Positions 53,808 to 63,632 of a stretch of 64,000 nucleotides of DNA are shown piece after piece. Positions within the stretch are counted from its first letter, which is position 1. Each line of letters starts with the position of its first letter. The notes under the pieces were generated by a model. The model made no database searches, had not been told where the DNA came from, and was given only the letters and a program-made list of their open reading frames with translations. A program made the translations under genes and the position numbers. Source of the DNA: CAYNHZ01 sp964397445 (GTDB lineage: Bacteria > Bacteroidota > Bacteroidia > Bacteroidales > UBA932); NCBI GenBank assembly GCA_964397445.1, contig CAYNHZ010000002.1, positions 496,001 to 560,000 on the forward strand, in the 5' to 3' direction.

Positions 53808-54911
53808 TTATCTCCATATATCCTCAATAATCTCCTTAAAATTTGACCGTCCGAATCCAATTCTCAAATAGTTTCCACAATACTCAAACATCTCAGCCGG
53901 AACAGTCATTATACCTGTACGTTGAACTAACGATTCACTATATTCTAAAGAGGTAGAATCAATATTAAGAGGGAGAAAAGAGACCGATCCTGCAAGAGGA
54001 GGGATAAATTTTCCAAATTCTTTGTGTTTTGGAAGAGCCTCTCTAAAAACCTCGATATTTTTCCTGATTTTATCGATATTTACTGCAATAAAACGATCAG
54101 GATGATTTAGAGCTATTGCTGAAAGGAGCTCAGAAGGGGCACTATTGCAAATAGATAGGTAGTCTTTAAAAGACAATACCCTATCGAGGAAAGCTCTATC
54201 TTGAGAGACCAGCCACCCTATCCTCAAACCTGCAAGGCCGAATGATTTGGATACACCCCAAATAGAGATCCCTTTTTCATAAATATCAGCTATAGGTGGT
54301 AAAGGGTCATTAACAGCAGAACTATCTATCAAAAGACCTCTATACATCTCATCCGAATAGATATATGCGCCACAACCTCGAGCAATTTCCACTATTCTAT
54401 TCAACTCTTTTGTAGAGATATAACTCCCGGTAGGATTGTGAGGAAAATTGATAATGATGAGTTTTGTATTGCCCCTAACCAATTTTACAAGGTCCTCAAC
54501 ATCGAAAGACCAATTATCTTTATTCACATTCCAGAAAGACATATCACAAGAGAGGGATCTAACAACCTCATATAGAGATTGATAGGAAGGTGAAACACAA
54601 ACAACATGATCCCCTTTATTCAAAAGGAGATTCATTGTGGCAAAACTCAATTCACCCGGAGAGGCTACAACTATATTATCTATTCTATTGCCAATGTAAT
54701 ACTTAGATATAGCCTCTCTCAGATATAAACCTCCCGAACTATCAGTGTATCCCAAACACATCTTGTTCCACATCTCCAACTCCAACGGAGAGGCACTCTC
54801 AAGAAGATATTTTAAAGCAAACCCATCACAATCAGATGATGAAACCAAATATTTTGCAGAAAACTCATATTTCGCAAAATATCGCTCAAGTTTAAAATCA
54901 TTTATTGTCAT
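53808..54911 (-). CDS. PLP-dependent aminotransferase (class I/II fold)
   Basis: A 367-aa fold-type I enzyme. Motifs: NFPHNPTGSYIS (near residue 155), AYIYSDEMYRG (PLP-ring Asp and Tyr, near 185) and SKSFGLAGLRIGWLVS (the Schiff-base Lys in SKSFG, near 218), then a C-terminal small domain with YLRIGFGRS (substrate carboxylate Arg). It is a little shorter than typical aspartate aminotransferases and lacks clear specificity marks, so the amino acid used is unknown. It is divergent from the UvrA-like gene. Its ATG lies 5 nt after a TACCTTTG element, so the transcript may be leaderless. Confidence 0.87.
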   Translation of the reverse strand: MTINDFKLERYFAKYEFSAKYLVSSSDCDGFALKYLLESASPLELEMWNKMCLGYTDSSGGLYLREAISKYYIGNRIDNIVVASPGELSFATMNLLLNKGDHVVCVSPSYQSLYEVVRSLSCDMSFWNVNKDNWSFDVEDLVKLVRGNTKLIIINFPHNPTGSYISTKELNRIVEIARGCGAYIYSDEMYRGLLIDSSAVNDPLPPIADIYEKGISIWGVSKSFGLAGLRIGWLVSQDRAFLDRVLSFKDYLSICNSAPSELLSAIALNHPDRFIAVNIDKIRKNIEVFREALPKHKEFGKFIPPLAGSVSFLPLNIDSTSLEYSESLVQRTGIMTVPAEMFEYCGNYLRIGFGRSNFKEIIEDIWR

Positions 54912-54916
54912 ATATG

Positions 54917-54924
54917 CAAAGGTA
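54917..54924 (-). promoter_or_regulatory. -7 element with very short leader before the aminotransferase gene
   Basis: TACCTTTG on the minus strand, ending 5 nt before the ATG at 54911. It faces the UvrA-like gene promoter. Confidence 0.45.
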
Positions 54925-54942
54925 AAAACTATTCTTATTAGT

Positions 54943-54950
54943 TATCTTTG
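54943..54950 (+). promoter_or_regulatory. -7 element for the UvrA-like gene
   Basis: TATCTTTG, 35 nt before the ATG at 54986. Confidence 0.5.
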
Positions 54951-54985
54951 TCTTCTCAAAAAGCAAGAAATATCTAAAAAAATCG

Positions 54986-57262
54986 ATGAAAGAGGATTAT
55001 ATAATAATTGAAGGTGCAACAGAGAACAACCTAAAAAACATATCATTACAAATACCAAAATATAAAATAACGATAGTAACAGGGGTGTCAGGATCGGGAA
55101 AATCATCTTTGGTTATGGATACAATTGCGGCCAAATCGAGAAGGGAACTCAATGATACCTTCCCCTCATTTGTACAACAATACCTTCCGAAATATGGAAG
55201 ACCTTCTGTAAAAAATATCCACAATCTACCAATAGCAGTAGTTATTGACCAAAGAAAACCGGTAAATAACTCAAGATCAACTGTCGGAACATATACCGAT
55301 ATATATTCTCTTCTGAGGCTCCTTTTCTCAAGAATTGGTACCCCATTTATAGGTTACTCCGATACATTTTCATTCAATCACCCAAGCGGAAGTTGTCCGA
55401 GATGCGCTGGATTAGGAGAGATCAGGGAACTTGATATTCACCGACTTGTGGACTTTGACAAAAGTTTGAATGATGAAGATACGATCCACTACATTGCATT
55501 TCATAAAGGGGGCTGGAGATGGATAAGATATGCCCACAGCGGATTATTTGATCTTGATAAAAAAATAAAAGATTACTCACCAAAAGAGCTTGACCTCTTC
55601 CTCAATTCTCCACAGATCAAACTCAAAAATCCCCCTAAAAATTGGCCCAAAACTGCAAAATTCGAGGGACTTATTCCGAGAATGTACAGAAGTATAATCA
55701 ATTCAGAAGAGGGGCTGCTACATAGCAAAGTATTAGATCCGATGCTAACTATGGGGGTTTGTCCGGATTGTAGTGGCACTCGTCTAAATAATAAGACTTT
55801 ATCCTGCTTGATAGAGGGAAAGAATATTGCTCAGGTGTGTGCTATGTCGATATATGATTTAAATATTTGGATAAAATCGCTATGCAATCCCCTTGCAATA
55901 GATATAGTTAAGGCTATTTCTGGAAGATTGTCCGCACTCGAAGAGATAGGGATAGGCTATCTTACACTTGAGAGGGGAATCGGTACTTTATCAGGGGGAG
56001 AATCCCAAAGATGTAAAATTGCTAAATATATAAACTCTTCATTGTCTGATGTTTTATATATTCTTGACGAGCCAAGCGTCGGACTTCACAATCACGATAT
56101 CCACCTTCTAAAAAATTCGGTCATAAAGCTAAAAAACAATGGCAACACAGTTATAATTGTCGAACACCATAAAGAGATGATCAAAATAGCAGATCATATT
56201 ATCGATATGGGACCGGGAGCAGGAGCAGATGGGGGAAATATTCTATTTGAAGGAACATACAATCAATTACTTGAGAGCTCAACCTCAACAGGAAAATTGA
56301 TTGGAGAGATGGTCAGTTTTAAGGGTAATGTGATGAAACCATCAAAATGGTTTCATCTTGCGAATGCAAATCTCCACAATATCCGAAATATCTCTATAGA
56401 TCTTCCGTTAGGGATAATTACAACTATTGCGGGGATTGCAGGATCGGGCAAAAGCTCTTTAATGGAATGTTTTAGAAACAGTTATCCCAATAAAGAGGAT
56501 ATCATATTTATAACCCAAAAGAATATTGGTATAAGTCTGCGATCCACCCCTGCCACTTACATTGGTGTCTCTGATGATATTCGTAAAGTATTTGCTAAGA
56601 AAAACAAAACCAAAGTAGATATCTTCTCATTTAACGGGAAAGGGGGGTGTCCGATGTGCGGAGGTAAAGGGGTTGTCGTGTCAGAAATGGCATTTATGGA
56701 CTCAATCGAGACCGTATGCGAGGCGTGTCGTGGAATGAGGTACTCAAATGAAGCACTTCAATACTCGATTGTCAGTAAAAATCCTCTATTTCAAGGGGCT
56801 CTTAATATAGCCCAAGTAATGGATATGAGTGTAGGAATGGCATCCAAATTATTTTGCAATTCAGAAATTGAGAAGAAATTAAGACCTATGATAGATGTAG
56901 GGCTGGAGTATCTTCACCTCAACCAAGCACTATCTACCCTATCTGGCGGTGAGTTACAAAGGCTGAAACTTGCCTCATACCTATCTGATAGCAAAAAAAT
57001 CTTTATCCTTGATGAGCCGACAGACGGACTTCATATCAGAGATGTGAGAAATATAATATTCCTATTTGAAAAGCTTGTATCAAATGGAAATTCAATATTT
57101 TTGATAGAACACAATCTTGAAGTTATAAAATCATCAGATTATATGATAGAACTCGGTCCGGAAGGGGGCGACAAGGGGGGAGAAATCCTTTATGCCGGAC
57201 AACCATCCGAGATTTTTTCATCCAAAAGATCAATCACGGCACAATATCTAAACCGCCAATAA
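54986..57262 (+). CDS. Short UvrA-like ABC ATPase (UvrA2/class II type)
   Basis: A 758-aa protein with two ABC ATPase modules. The first has Walker A GVSGSGKSS (near residue 33), signature LSGGESQR (near 335) and Walker B YILDEPSVGLH. The second has Walker A GIAGSGKSS (near 492), LSGGELQR (near 655) and FILDEPTDGLH. Zinc-binding Cys pairs CPRC, CPDC and, in the second half, CPMC with CEAC are kept. It is far shorter than UvrA (about 940 aa) and appears to lack most of the UvrB-binding insertion, as in the UvrA2/DrrC-like class sometimes linked to tolerance of DNA-binding drugs. Its actual role is uncertain. No uvrB or transporter gene is adjacent. Confidence 0.88.
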   Translation: MKEDYIIIEGATENNLKNISLQIPKYKITIVTGVSGSGKSSLVMDTIAAKSRRELNDTFPSFVQQYLPKYGRPSVKNIHNLPIAVVIDQRKPVNNSRSTVGTYTDIYSLLRLLFSRIGTPFIGYSDTFSFNHPSGSCPRCAGLGEIRELDIHRLVDFDKSLNDEDTIHYIAFHKGGWRWIRYAHSGLFDLDKKIKDYSPKELDLFLNSPQIKLKNPPKNWPKTAKFEGLIPRMYRSIINSEEGLLHSKVLDPMLTMGVCPDCSGTRLNNKTLSCLIEGKNIAQVCAMSIYDLNIWIKSLCNPLAIDIVKAISGRLSALEEIGIGYLTLERGIGTLSGGESQRCKIAKYINSSLSDVLYILDEPSVGLHNHDIHLLKNSVIKLKNNGNTVIIVEHHKEMIKIADHIIDMGPGAGADGGNILFEGTYNQLLESSTSTGKLIGEMVSFKGNVMKPSKWFHLANANLHNIRNISIDLPLGIITTIAGIAGSGKSSLMECFRNSYPNKEDIIFITQKNIGISLRSTPATYIGVSDDIRKVFAKKNKTKVDIFSFNGKGGCPMCGGKGVVVSEMAFMDSIETVCEACRGMRYSNEALQYSIVSKNPLFQGALNIAQVMDMSVGMASKLFCNSEIEKKLRPMIDVGLEYLHLNQALSTLSGGELQRLKLASYLSDSKKIFILDEPTDGLHIRDVRNIIFLFEKLVSNGNSIFLIEHNLEVIKSSDYMIELGPEGGDKGGEILYAGQPSEIFSSKRSITAQYLNRQ

Positions 57263-57371
57263 CCTCTTGATAACCAAGCAAAGTACATCTTTTGTTTAAG
57301 ATGAAAAGTTGTCCCATAATATATGATGGTGAATATATCCCGTCTATACCTATTCTTTTAATAAATGAATC

Positions 57372-57926
57372 TTATAAGAAATTTATATCCTCAATTGAAT
57401 TTGCAAACTGAACTATCTCTCCATCTTTCTCCGGCATAAATCCACCGAATATCATATTAGATATCAATTGTTTAATAGGATCATAATAACCATTGATATT
57501 TAAGACACATATAGGTTTGTCGTACATCCCCAATTGTCTTCCGATAAGATATTCGAAAAACTCATTCATCGTCCCAAAACTACCGGGTAAAATTATACAA
57601 GCATCACTCATCTCATTCATCAACTCGATCCGATGTCTTAAATCATCTGCCAATATCATTTTAGAGAGCCCATCCCTAATTATCTCTATTCCATTATCAG
57701 CCACCTCTTTTTTTCCTTTGAACCCCTTAGGGAAAACCCCAATAATTTCTCCACCAACACTTGTTACCCCCTTTGCCAACAGCTCCATTGTCCCAACAGA
57801 GGCCCCTCCGTAAACAACTGAAATTTTTCTCTCACCTAACAGACGACCAAGCTTATATGCCGTCTCTCCATAAATAGAAAGACTCCCCAAAGAAGATCCC
57901 AAATATACAGCAACAGTATTAATCAT
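57372..57926 (-). CDS. LOG-family (TIGR00730) nucleotide phosphoribohydrolase
   Basis: The start at 57926 (MINTVAVYLGSSLG) gives 184 aa; a longer reading from 57986 would overlap the antiporter gene. Rossmann-fold LOG motifs: YGGASVGTMELLA (near residue 41, the GG-x-x-G-x-M type) and PGSFGTMNEFFE (near 112, the PGGxGTxxE type with Ser in place of the second Gly). These enzymes cleave the base from nucleoside monophosphates, as in cytokinin activation, and may act in nucleotide clean-up in bacteria. It follows the antiporter by 25 bp on the same strand. Confidence 0.9.
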   Translation of the reverse strand: MINTVAVYLGSSLGSLSIYGETAYKLGRLLGERKISVVYGGASVGTMELLAKGVTSVGGEIIGVFPKGFKGKKEVADNGIEIIRDGLSKMILADDLRHRIELMNEMSDACIILPGSFGTMNEFFEYLIGRQLGMYDKPICVLNINGYYDPIKQLISNMIFGGFMPEKDGEIVQFANSIEDINFL

Positions 57927-57951
57927 TGTTATAGAATTAATTAAATAAAAA

Positions 57952-60204
57952 TCACATATACCACTCACACGCCTGTTTGTCCCCAACCATCCAAACCTTA
58001 TCTCCGATATTAAAAATAAAATCTGGTGATGGATTCATTATCGACTCATTTCCCCTCTCAACCCCTATTATCATACAACCCGACTGACGCATTCCAATAG
58101 TAACAAGCGATTTACCCACAATATACGAAGTGTCTTTGAGTATAAATGATTCGACGGTAATAGACCCTGCCCCCTCATCACTCTTCTCCATCGAATCGGC
58201 CTCCATCTCCTGCATAAAACGACTAACCTGAATATCGGTACCAAGTGCAAGAATCGAGTCATAGGGATAGATATACTCCTCAGCAGATGGGATAACAATC
58301 ACTTTATTACCTCTGATAATCTTAACTATATTGACTCCGAAATCTCTCCTGAAAGGGATATTTTTCAGCTGCATTCCGACAAACTTCGAGTTTGGCGAGA
58401 CAATTATATTTTCAAGTTTTATATCCTTCCCAACAAGTTTAGTCCTCACAGATGTTGTTATAGGGAGCCTTTCACGCTCCATCTCCTCCTTCTGATTGAA
58501 ATTTTCAAGGAATCTCCTCTCCATAAACTCAAATCGATGAATATTCCTCCTTGCAATGAGAAAAAAGGAGGTGGCACCAAAAGCGATAGCAAGAATAACC
58601 CAATATGAGAGTGAGAAATATGCAAAGAATACCGACAAAAGAAATGTAACTGCCAAAAATACACGAAGAAGTATCAATGAAATTAGAGGACCTCTATTGG
58701 AACGTTTATTATACCACAATCTCTCAAAGGTGTTAGAAATACCCCCTTTATTGACGGCAAGTCCGTAAAGAAAAGGGGACATCACAACAATGGTAATACC
58801 AACTGAAATCCATTTTCTCCAATCGGCTGAAATATTTGTAAAGACCTTATCTATAAATGGATAAAGATACATCGAAGAGGCAATATCTATCGCCAAAAGG
58901 AGGACAGAATAGAGTACGATTCTCCCGAAATAGACCTTTAGCAATCTTTTCCAATCACTCTGCTCTGATACAGAAGCAATCGAAGAGGAATTTGCATTGA
59001 TCTTATTCATAAATGAATGGGGCAATTTATTCGAGAGCCAAACACTAAATGGAGCGGACATCTTTATGAAATACGGGGTAACGAAAGTGGTAATAACAGA
59101 CACAGCAACGATAACAGGATAAATAAATCCCCTCATAACACCAAGCGAGTACCCCAATCCTGCAATAATAAAGGCAAACTCCCCTATCTGAACCATACTA
59201 AAACCCGATCTCACAGCTATTTGAACCCCTTTTCCAGATAATAGCACCCCGGCTGTTGCAAAAAAAGATATTCCAAGAATAACCACAACTGTAAGGATAA
59301 TGATAGGTTGCCAATACTCAATAATAATAGCGGGCTCAACCATCATACCGACAGAGACGAAAAATATTGCTCCAAAAAGATCCTTAATACCTTTAATATT
59401 CTTCTCAATTCTCTCTCCCTCAATGGTTTCCGCAAGGATTGAACCCATTATAAAAGCTCCGAGCGCAGATGAAAAACCTGCAAGACTTGCAAGGACTACC
59501 ATACCAAAACACAACCCTGCAGAGAGGATAAGAAGCATCTCATCATTCATAAATTGATGGGCCTTTTTCAATAAAGTAGGTATTATATATATACCCACCA
59601 AAAACCATAGAATCAAAAAGAAAGCAAGTTTTAAAAAACTGAAGATCATATCCTTGCCTGCAAATTGATTACTTACAGCCATAGTTGAAAGTAAAACCAT
59701 CAATAAAATAGCAAGCAAATCCTCCACCACCAAAGTACCAAAAACGACAGTAGTAAATGGTTTATTCTTTAGACCTAAATCGTTAAATGCCTTGATAATA
59801 ATAGTTGTGGAAGACATAGACAACATCCCTCCCAAAAAGAGCGACTCCATATTTGTCCAGTCTAACATCTTACCAACACCGAGACCACATAAAAACATCC
59901 CTATGAAGATAGTACCAGCCGTAATAAGTGCTGTACTTCCGACATTGATCAATTTCTTGAAACTAAATTCGAGACCCAAAGCAAAAAGAAGAAATATAAT
60001 TCCTATCTCCGACCACTGCTTGACCAGATCAACACTTGTAACATTAGGGAAAAGGCCAAAATGGGGCCCCACAAGAAAACCTGCAACTATATAACCTAAA
60101 ATCAGAGGCTGTTTTAACCATCTAAAGATGATAGTAATAATCCCTGCGGAGATAAATATTAAGGCAAGATCGCTGACAAGGTTGATGTTTTCGTGCATAA
60201 ACAA
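57952..60204 (-). CDS. CPA2-type cation:proton antiporter (KefB/Ybal-like) with C-terminal TrkA-C domains
   Basis: A 750-aa protein. About twelve transmembrane helices (about residues 8-390) carry Na/H-exchanger motifs such as FLLFALGLEFSFKKL (near 72), SMSSTTIIIKAF (near 130) and FGTLVVEDLLAILLM (near 157). A second hydrophobic stretch covers about 435-560, beyond the usual core. Cytosolic TrkA_C-like domains follow (about 605-685 and 690-750: IRGNKVIVIPSAEEYIYPYD, GDKVWMVGD). It likely exchanges K+ or Na+ for protons under ligand control; the ion is not shown by sequence. It has its own TATTTTTG element. Confidence 0.88.
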   Translation of the reverse strand: MFMHENINLVSDLALIFISAGIITIIFRWLKQPLILGYIVAGFLVGPHFGLFPNVTSVDLVKQWSEIGIIFLLFALGLEFSFKKLINVGSTALITAGTIFIGMFLCGLGVGKMLDWTNMESLFLGGMLSMSSTTIIIKAFNDLGLKNKPFTTVVFGTLVVEDLLAILLMVLLSTMAVSNQFAGKDMIFSFLKLAFFLILWFLVGIYIIPTLLKKAHQFMNDEMLLILSAGLCFGMVVLASLAGFSSALGAFIMGSILAETIEGERIEKNIKGIKDLFGAIFFVSVGMMVEPAIIIEYWQPIIILTVVVILGISFFATAGVLLSGKGVQIAVRSGFSMVQIGEFAFIIAGLGYSLGVMRGFIYPVIVAVSVITTFVTPYFIKMSAPFSVWLSNKLPHSFMNKINANSSSIASVSEQSDWKRLLKVYFGRIVLYSVLLLAIDIASSMYLYPFIDKVFTNISADWRKWISVGITIVVMSPFLYGLAVNKGGISNTFERLWYNKRSNRGPLISLILLRVFLAVTFLLSVFFAYFSLSYWVILAIAFGATSFFLIARRNIHRFEFMERRFLENFNQKEEMERERLPITTSVRTKLVGKDIKLENIIVSPNSKFVGMQLKNIPFRRDFGVNIVKIIRGNKVIVIPSAEEYIYPYDSILALGTDIQVSRFMQEMEADSMEKSDEGAGSITVESFILKDTSYIVGKSLVTIGMRQSGCMIIGVERGNESIMNPSPDFIFNIGDKVWMVGDKQACEWYM

Positions 60205-60216
60205 TTATTGATTTGG

Positions 60217-60224
60217 CAAAAATA
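60217..60224 (-). promoter_or_regulatory. -7 element for the antiporter gene
   Basis: TATTTTTG on the minus strand, 12 nt before the ATG at 60204, with TTTG 22 nt further up as a possible -33 element. Confidence 0.5.
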
Positions 60225-60282
60225 ACGATTTAAACCATAAGTTATGCAAATAAAATTCAATTATCCAACCCCTACGACTCAC

Positions 60283-61626
60283 TTATGAATTACATTTACG
60301 GCAAATACCTTTATTCTGCTGTTGTCTGATTCTCAAAGATTCTGCATACTCATCCCAATCTTTTATATCTATCGAGGCAACACCGCTTTCAACCGCTGCT
60401 TTGGCAACTGCTATTGACACATATTCTATCAATCTGGTATCTAATGGCTTTGGAATAATATAATCCCTCCCGAAAGAGAGTTTTTTAAGATTATATGCAT
60501 CGAGGACATCTGAATTAACCTCCATTTTTGCAAAATCGGCAATAGCTTTTGCTGCAGCAATTTTCATCTCCATATTTATCACTTTTGCCCTAACATCAAG
60601 TGCTCCTCTGAAAATATACGGAAATCCGAGTACATTATTTATTTGATTGGGGTAATCGCTCCTTCCGGTACCAAAAATAATATCTTTTCTTGTAGCATAG
60701 GCAGCTTCATAAGAGATCTCTGGCTGCGGGTTGGCAAGGGCAAAAACGATAGGATTTTTTGACATAGTCATAAGCATCTCACTTGATAAAACTCCAGCAA
60801 CAGAAAGTCCGAGAAACATATCGGCACCAACCAATGCCTCCTCTAATGTAGAGATCTGTTTTGAAGTGACAAACTCAGCTTTTGTTGAGTGAATACCCCC
60901 TTCTGCCACCCTCTCTTGATTGATAACCCCCTTACTATCACACATGATTATATTGTCACTTGGAACTCCGAGACTTTTGTACATCCTTCCACACCCAACA
61001 GCTGCTGCCCCTGCTCCATTTATAACTATCTTGATTTGATCTAATCTCTTACCGGTGATCTCTAAAGCATTCAACAATCCGGCAGAACTTATAATGGCAG
61101 TACCGTGCTGATCATCGTGCATAACCGGAATATTCAACTCCTCTACAAGTCTACGCTCTATTTCGAAGCACTCAGGTGCCTTAATATCCTCTAAATTGAT
61201 CCCTCCAAAAGTGGGGGCAATGTTTTTGACTGTATTCACAAAATCGTCAACATCTTTTGTATCAACCTCAATATCAAAAACATCTATATCCGAAAATATC
61301 TTAAAGAGCAATCCCTTTCCCTCCATTACAGGCTTGCCGGCAAGGGCTCCGATATCTCCAAGTCCGAGAACAGCTGTCCCGTTTGAAATAACTGCAACAA
61401 GATTGCCTTTAGTTGTGTATTTAAATGCATTATCTGGATTCTCCTTAATATCTAAACAAGGGGCTGCAACTCCTGGCGAATAGGCCAAACTTAAATCTTT
61501 CTGATCGAAATAGGGTTTGGTAGGTATAACCTCTATCTTACCCCTTCTGTCGCGCGAATGATAGTGACGAGAATTGTTGTAAAGAGTCTCTTCACTTATT
61601 TTATTTGTAATTATTTGATGTTTCAT
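60283..61626 (-). CDS. Malic enzyme (oxaloacetate-decarboxylating malate dehydrogenase), short form
   Basis: A 447-aa protein. The malic N-terminal domain has LSLAYSPGVAAPC (near residue 47), GDIGALAGKPVMEGKG (about 92-107) and NLEDIKAPECF with PVMHDDQHGTA (metal-binding Asp, near 169). The NAD(P)-binding domain has INGAGAAAVGCGRM (near 200), then FGTGRSDYPNQINN and FRGALDVRA. It lacks the C-terminal phosphotransacetylase-like domain of the long MaeB type. It converts malate to pyruvate and CO2 with NAD(P)H, linking the fumarase/malate pool to pyruvate. Cofactor preference is not clear from the sequence. Confidence 0.95.
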   Translation of the reverse strand: MKHQIITNKISEETLYNNSRHYHSRDRRGKIEVIPTKPYFDQKDLSLAYSPGVAAPCLDIKENPDNAFKYTTKGNLVAVISNGTAVLGLGDIGALAGKPVMEGKGLLFKIFSDIDVFDIEVDTKDVDDFVNTVKNIAPTFGGINLEDIKAPECFEIERRLVEELNIPVMHDDQHGTAIISSAGLLNALEITGKRLDQIKIVINGAGAAAVGCGRMYKSLGVPSDNIIMCDSKGVINQERVAEGGIHSTKAEFVTSKQISTLEEALVGADMFLGLSVAGVLSSEMLMTMSKNPIVFALANPQPEISYEAAYATRKDIIFGTGRSDYPNQINNVLGFPYIFRGALDVRAKVINMEMKIAAAKAIADFAKMEVNSDVLDAYNLKKLSFGRDYIIPKPLDTRLIEYVSIAVAKAAVESGVASIDIKDWDEYAESLRIRQQQNKGICRKCNS

Positions 61627-61653
61627 TTTTTAAAATTTATCTTTTTAAGTATG

Positions 61654-61661
61654 CAAATGTA
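61654..61661 (-). promoter_or_regulatory. -7 element for the malic enzyme gene
   Basis: TACATTTG on the minus strand, 27 nt before the ATG at 61626. Confidence 0.55.
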
Positions 61662-61712
61662 ATGCTAATTTCAATTTTATTTATTTAAATTAGAATTGTT
61701 ATTATTTTATAC

Positions 61713-61720
61713 TATCTTTG
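61713..61720 (+). promoter_or_regulatory. -7 element for the DUF4492-cydAB operon
   Basis: TATCTTTG, 27 nt before the ATG at 61748. No oxygen-regulator site was recognised. Confidence 0.5.
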
Positions 61721-61747
61721 AATTGTGAAAAACACTCAATAACAATT

Positions 61748-61969
61748 ATGAGATTTATCAAGCCAAAAGAGATAGCAATGTTTTACATAAATGGATTCAG
61801 AGAGATGAAATTAGGTAAAACACTTTGGGCAATAATATTAATTAAGCTCTTCATAATGTTTGTCATACTAAGGATATTCTTTTTCAAACCTTACCTAAAA
61901 CAATACGATTCTGAAGAGGAAAAACAAGAGCATGTCTCCCAAGAATTAATCAATAGATCTAAAAAATAA
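61748..61969 (+). CDS. DUF4492 small membrane protein associated with cydAB
   Basis: The ATG at 61748 (MRFIKPKEIAMFY) gives 73 aa; a start at 61718 would overlap the -7 element. It has one central hydrophobic helix (about residues 27-47, LWAIILIKLFIMFVILRIFF), the FYINGFREMKLGKTLW lead-in and a charged Glu/Lys-rich tail. This is the DUF4492 family, found right before cydA in Bacteroidetes. It may be a small accessory subunit like CydX/CydH of other bacteria; that is inference from position and size. cydA starts 64 bp downstream. Confidence 0.82.
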   Translation: MRFIKPKEIAMFYINGFREMKLGKTLWAIILIKLFIMFVILRIFFFKPYLKQYDSEEEKQEHVSQELINRSKK

Positions 61970-62033
61970 ACAGATAATAATAATATTTAAATTAATACAG
62001 CTAAATCAAATATTAACTTAAAACAAAAACAGT

Positions 62034-63620
62034 ATGTTAGAATCATTTGACACATCTCTTATCGATTGGTCGAGGGCTCAATTTGCCCTAACTGCTATCT
62101 ACCATTGGCTGTTTGTACCTCTTACCCTTGGGTTGGGTGTCATTCAAGCTATTATGGAAACGATCTATGTGAAAACAGGAAATGTTTTTTGGAAAAACAC
62201 TGCAAAATTTTGGATGAAAATCTTCGGTATCAATTTCGCTATTGGGGTTGCTACTGGTCTTATTCTTGAATTCGAGTTTGGAACTAACTGGTCAAATTAC
62301 AGTTGGTTTGTCGGAGATATTTTCGGAGCACCTTTGGCAATCGAAGGTATTTTCGCATTTTTTATGGAAGCTACATTTATTGCAGTTATGTACTTCGGTT
62401 GGGAAAAGGTCAGCAAGAGATTCCACCTCGCTGCCACTTGGCTCACCATATTTGGTGCTACTGTCTCTGCACTATGGATCCTCATCGCTAACGCTTGGAT
62501 GCAATATCCTACCGGAATGCACTTCAATCCAGACTCAGTAAGAAATGAAATGCTTGATTTCTGGGCAGTTGCTGGTTCTCCAGTAGCAATTAATAAGTTT
62601 TTCCACACCGTCCTTTCCGGCTGGGTAGTAGGAAGTGCCTTTGTTGTGGGTATTGGGTGTTGGTTCTTATTAAAAAAGAGAAACAAAGAGTTTGCCCTTG
62701 CAAGTATAAAAATTGCTGCAATTTTCGGAGTTATCGCATCAGTTTTGATTATTTTCACAGGCGATAAATCGGCTTACCATGTTGCTCAAAAGCAGCCGAT
62801 GAAGCTTGCCGCAATGGAGGGGCTCTATCAAGGGGGCAATGGTATTGGGTTAGTTGCCACAGGAGTTCTTAATCCTGATTTTAAAGGATTTAAAGAGTAT
62901 TCAATAACCGACACAAATGAACAAAAACCTATTCTTTGTAAAATCGAGATACCTTATATGTTATCAGTGCTTGCACAAAGAAATTTAGATGGATATGTTC
63001 CGGGGGTTAAAAATCTCCTTGATGGTGGTTATACGATGAAAAATGGAGAGGTAGCTATCTCTGCACAAGAAAAAATCGAAAAGGGGAAAATAGCTATTCA
63101 AGCTCTTGCAGACTATAGAGTTGCAAAGAAAAATGGAGAAGAGGCTTTAGCTGCTGAACATAGAGCTATTCTTGACGAAAATTTCCAATATTTCGGATAC
63201 GGATACATCGACAAACCAGAAGATCTTGTCCCCCCCGTTGGTCTTACATTCTACTCATTCAGAGTGATGGTCGGACTTGGATTTCTCCTTGTTTGCGTGT
63301 TTGTCCTCGCAATAATCTTCTCTTATAAAAAGAATCTTGACAAAATTCGCTGGTTCCAATGGATCGCCCTATATACAATTCCATTGGCATATATTGCTTC
63401 TCAAACCGGTTGGATTGTTGCAGAGGTTGGTCGTCAGCCTTGGGCAATTCAGGATGTGCTCCCTGTCGGTGCCGCTATTTCAAAACTATCAACAAGCTCA
63501 GTACAGACCACTTTCTTTGTTTTCCTTGCCCTGTTTACAATTCTTTTGGCTGTCGAAATAAGAATTATGGTTAAGGCCATCAAGAAAGGTCCAGAAACAG
63601 AAGAAATTGCTAACAACTAA
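62034..63620 (+). CDS. cydA: Cytochrome bd ubiquinol/menaquinol oxidase subunit I
   Basis: A 528-aa subunit with about nine membrane helices. The high-spin heme b595 ligand His is in AIYHWLFVPL (near residue 22), a b558 ligand His in FFHTVLSGW (near 187), and GRQPWAIQDVLP (near 450) is the conserved quinol-site segment. A periplasmic insert of about 100 residues (about 255-385) forms the Q-loop region. Together with CydB it reduces O2 to water at high affinity, giving a microaerobic or oxygen-scavenging capacity to an otherwise anaerobic-type cell. It follows DUF4492 and precedes cydB by 12 bp. Confidence 0.97.
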   Translation: MLESFDTSLIDWSRAQFALTAIYHWLFVPLTLGLGVIQAIMETIYVKTGNVFWKNTAKFWMKIFGINFAIGVATGLILEFEFGTNWSNYSWFVGDIFGAPLAIEGIFAFFMEATFIAVMYFGWEKVSKRFHLAATWLTIFGATVSALWILIANAWMQYPTGMHFNPDSVRNEMLDFWAVAGSPVAINKFFHTVLSGWVVGSAFVVGIGCWFLLKKRNKEFALASIKIAAIFGVIASVLIIFTGDKSAYHVAQKQPMKLAAMEGLYQGGNGIGLVATGVLNPDFKGFKEYSITDTNEQKPILCKIEIPYMLSVLAQRNLDGYVPGVKNLLDGGYTMKNGEVAISAQEKIEKGKIAIQALADYRVAKKNGEEALAAEHRAILDENFQYFGYGYIDKPEDLVPPVGLTFYSFRVMVGLGFLLVCVFVLAIIFSYKKNLDKIRWFQWIALYTIPLAYIASQTGWIVAEVGRQPWAIQDVLPVGAAISKLSTSSVQTTFFVFLALFTILLAVEIRIMVKAIKKGPETEEIANN

Positions 63621-63632
63621 AAGATTAAATTA

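Noticed and set aside
57286..57303. CATCTT/AAGATG inverted repeat after the UvrA-like gene as a terminator
   Set aside because: Only a 6-bp stem with no T run on either strand.
57301..57411. A 36-codon plus-strand frame (MKSCPIIYDGEYIPSI...) after the UvrA-like gene
   Set aside because: It overlaps the end of the LOG-family gene on the other strand, has no promoter or recognisable family, and is short enough to occur by chance.
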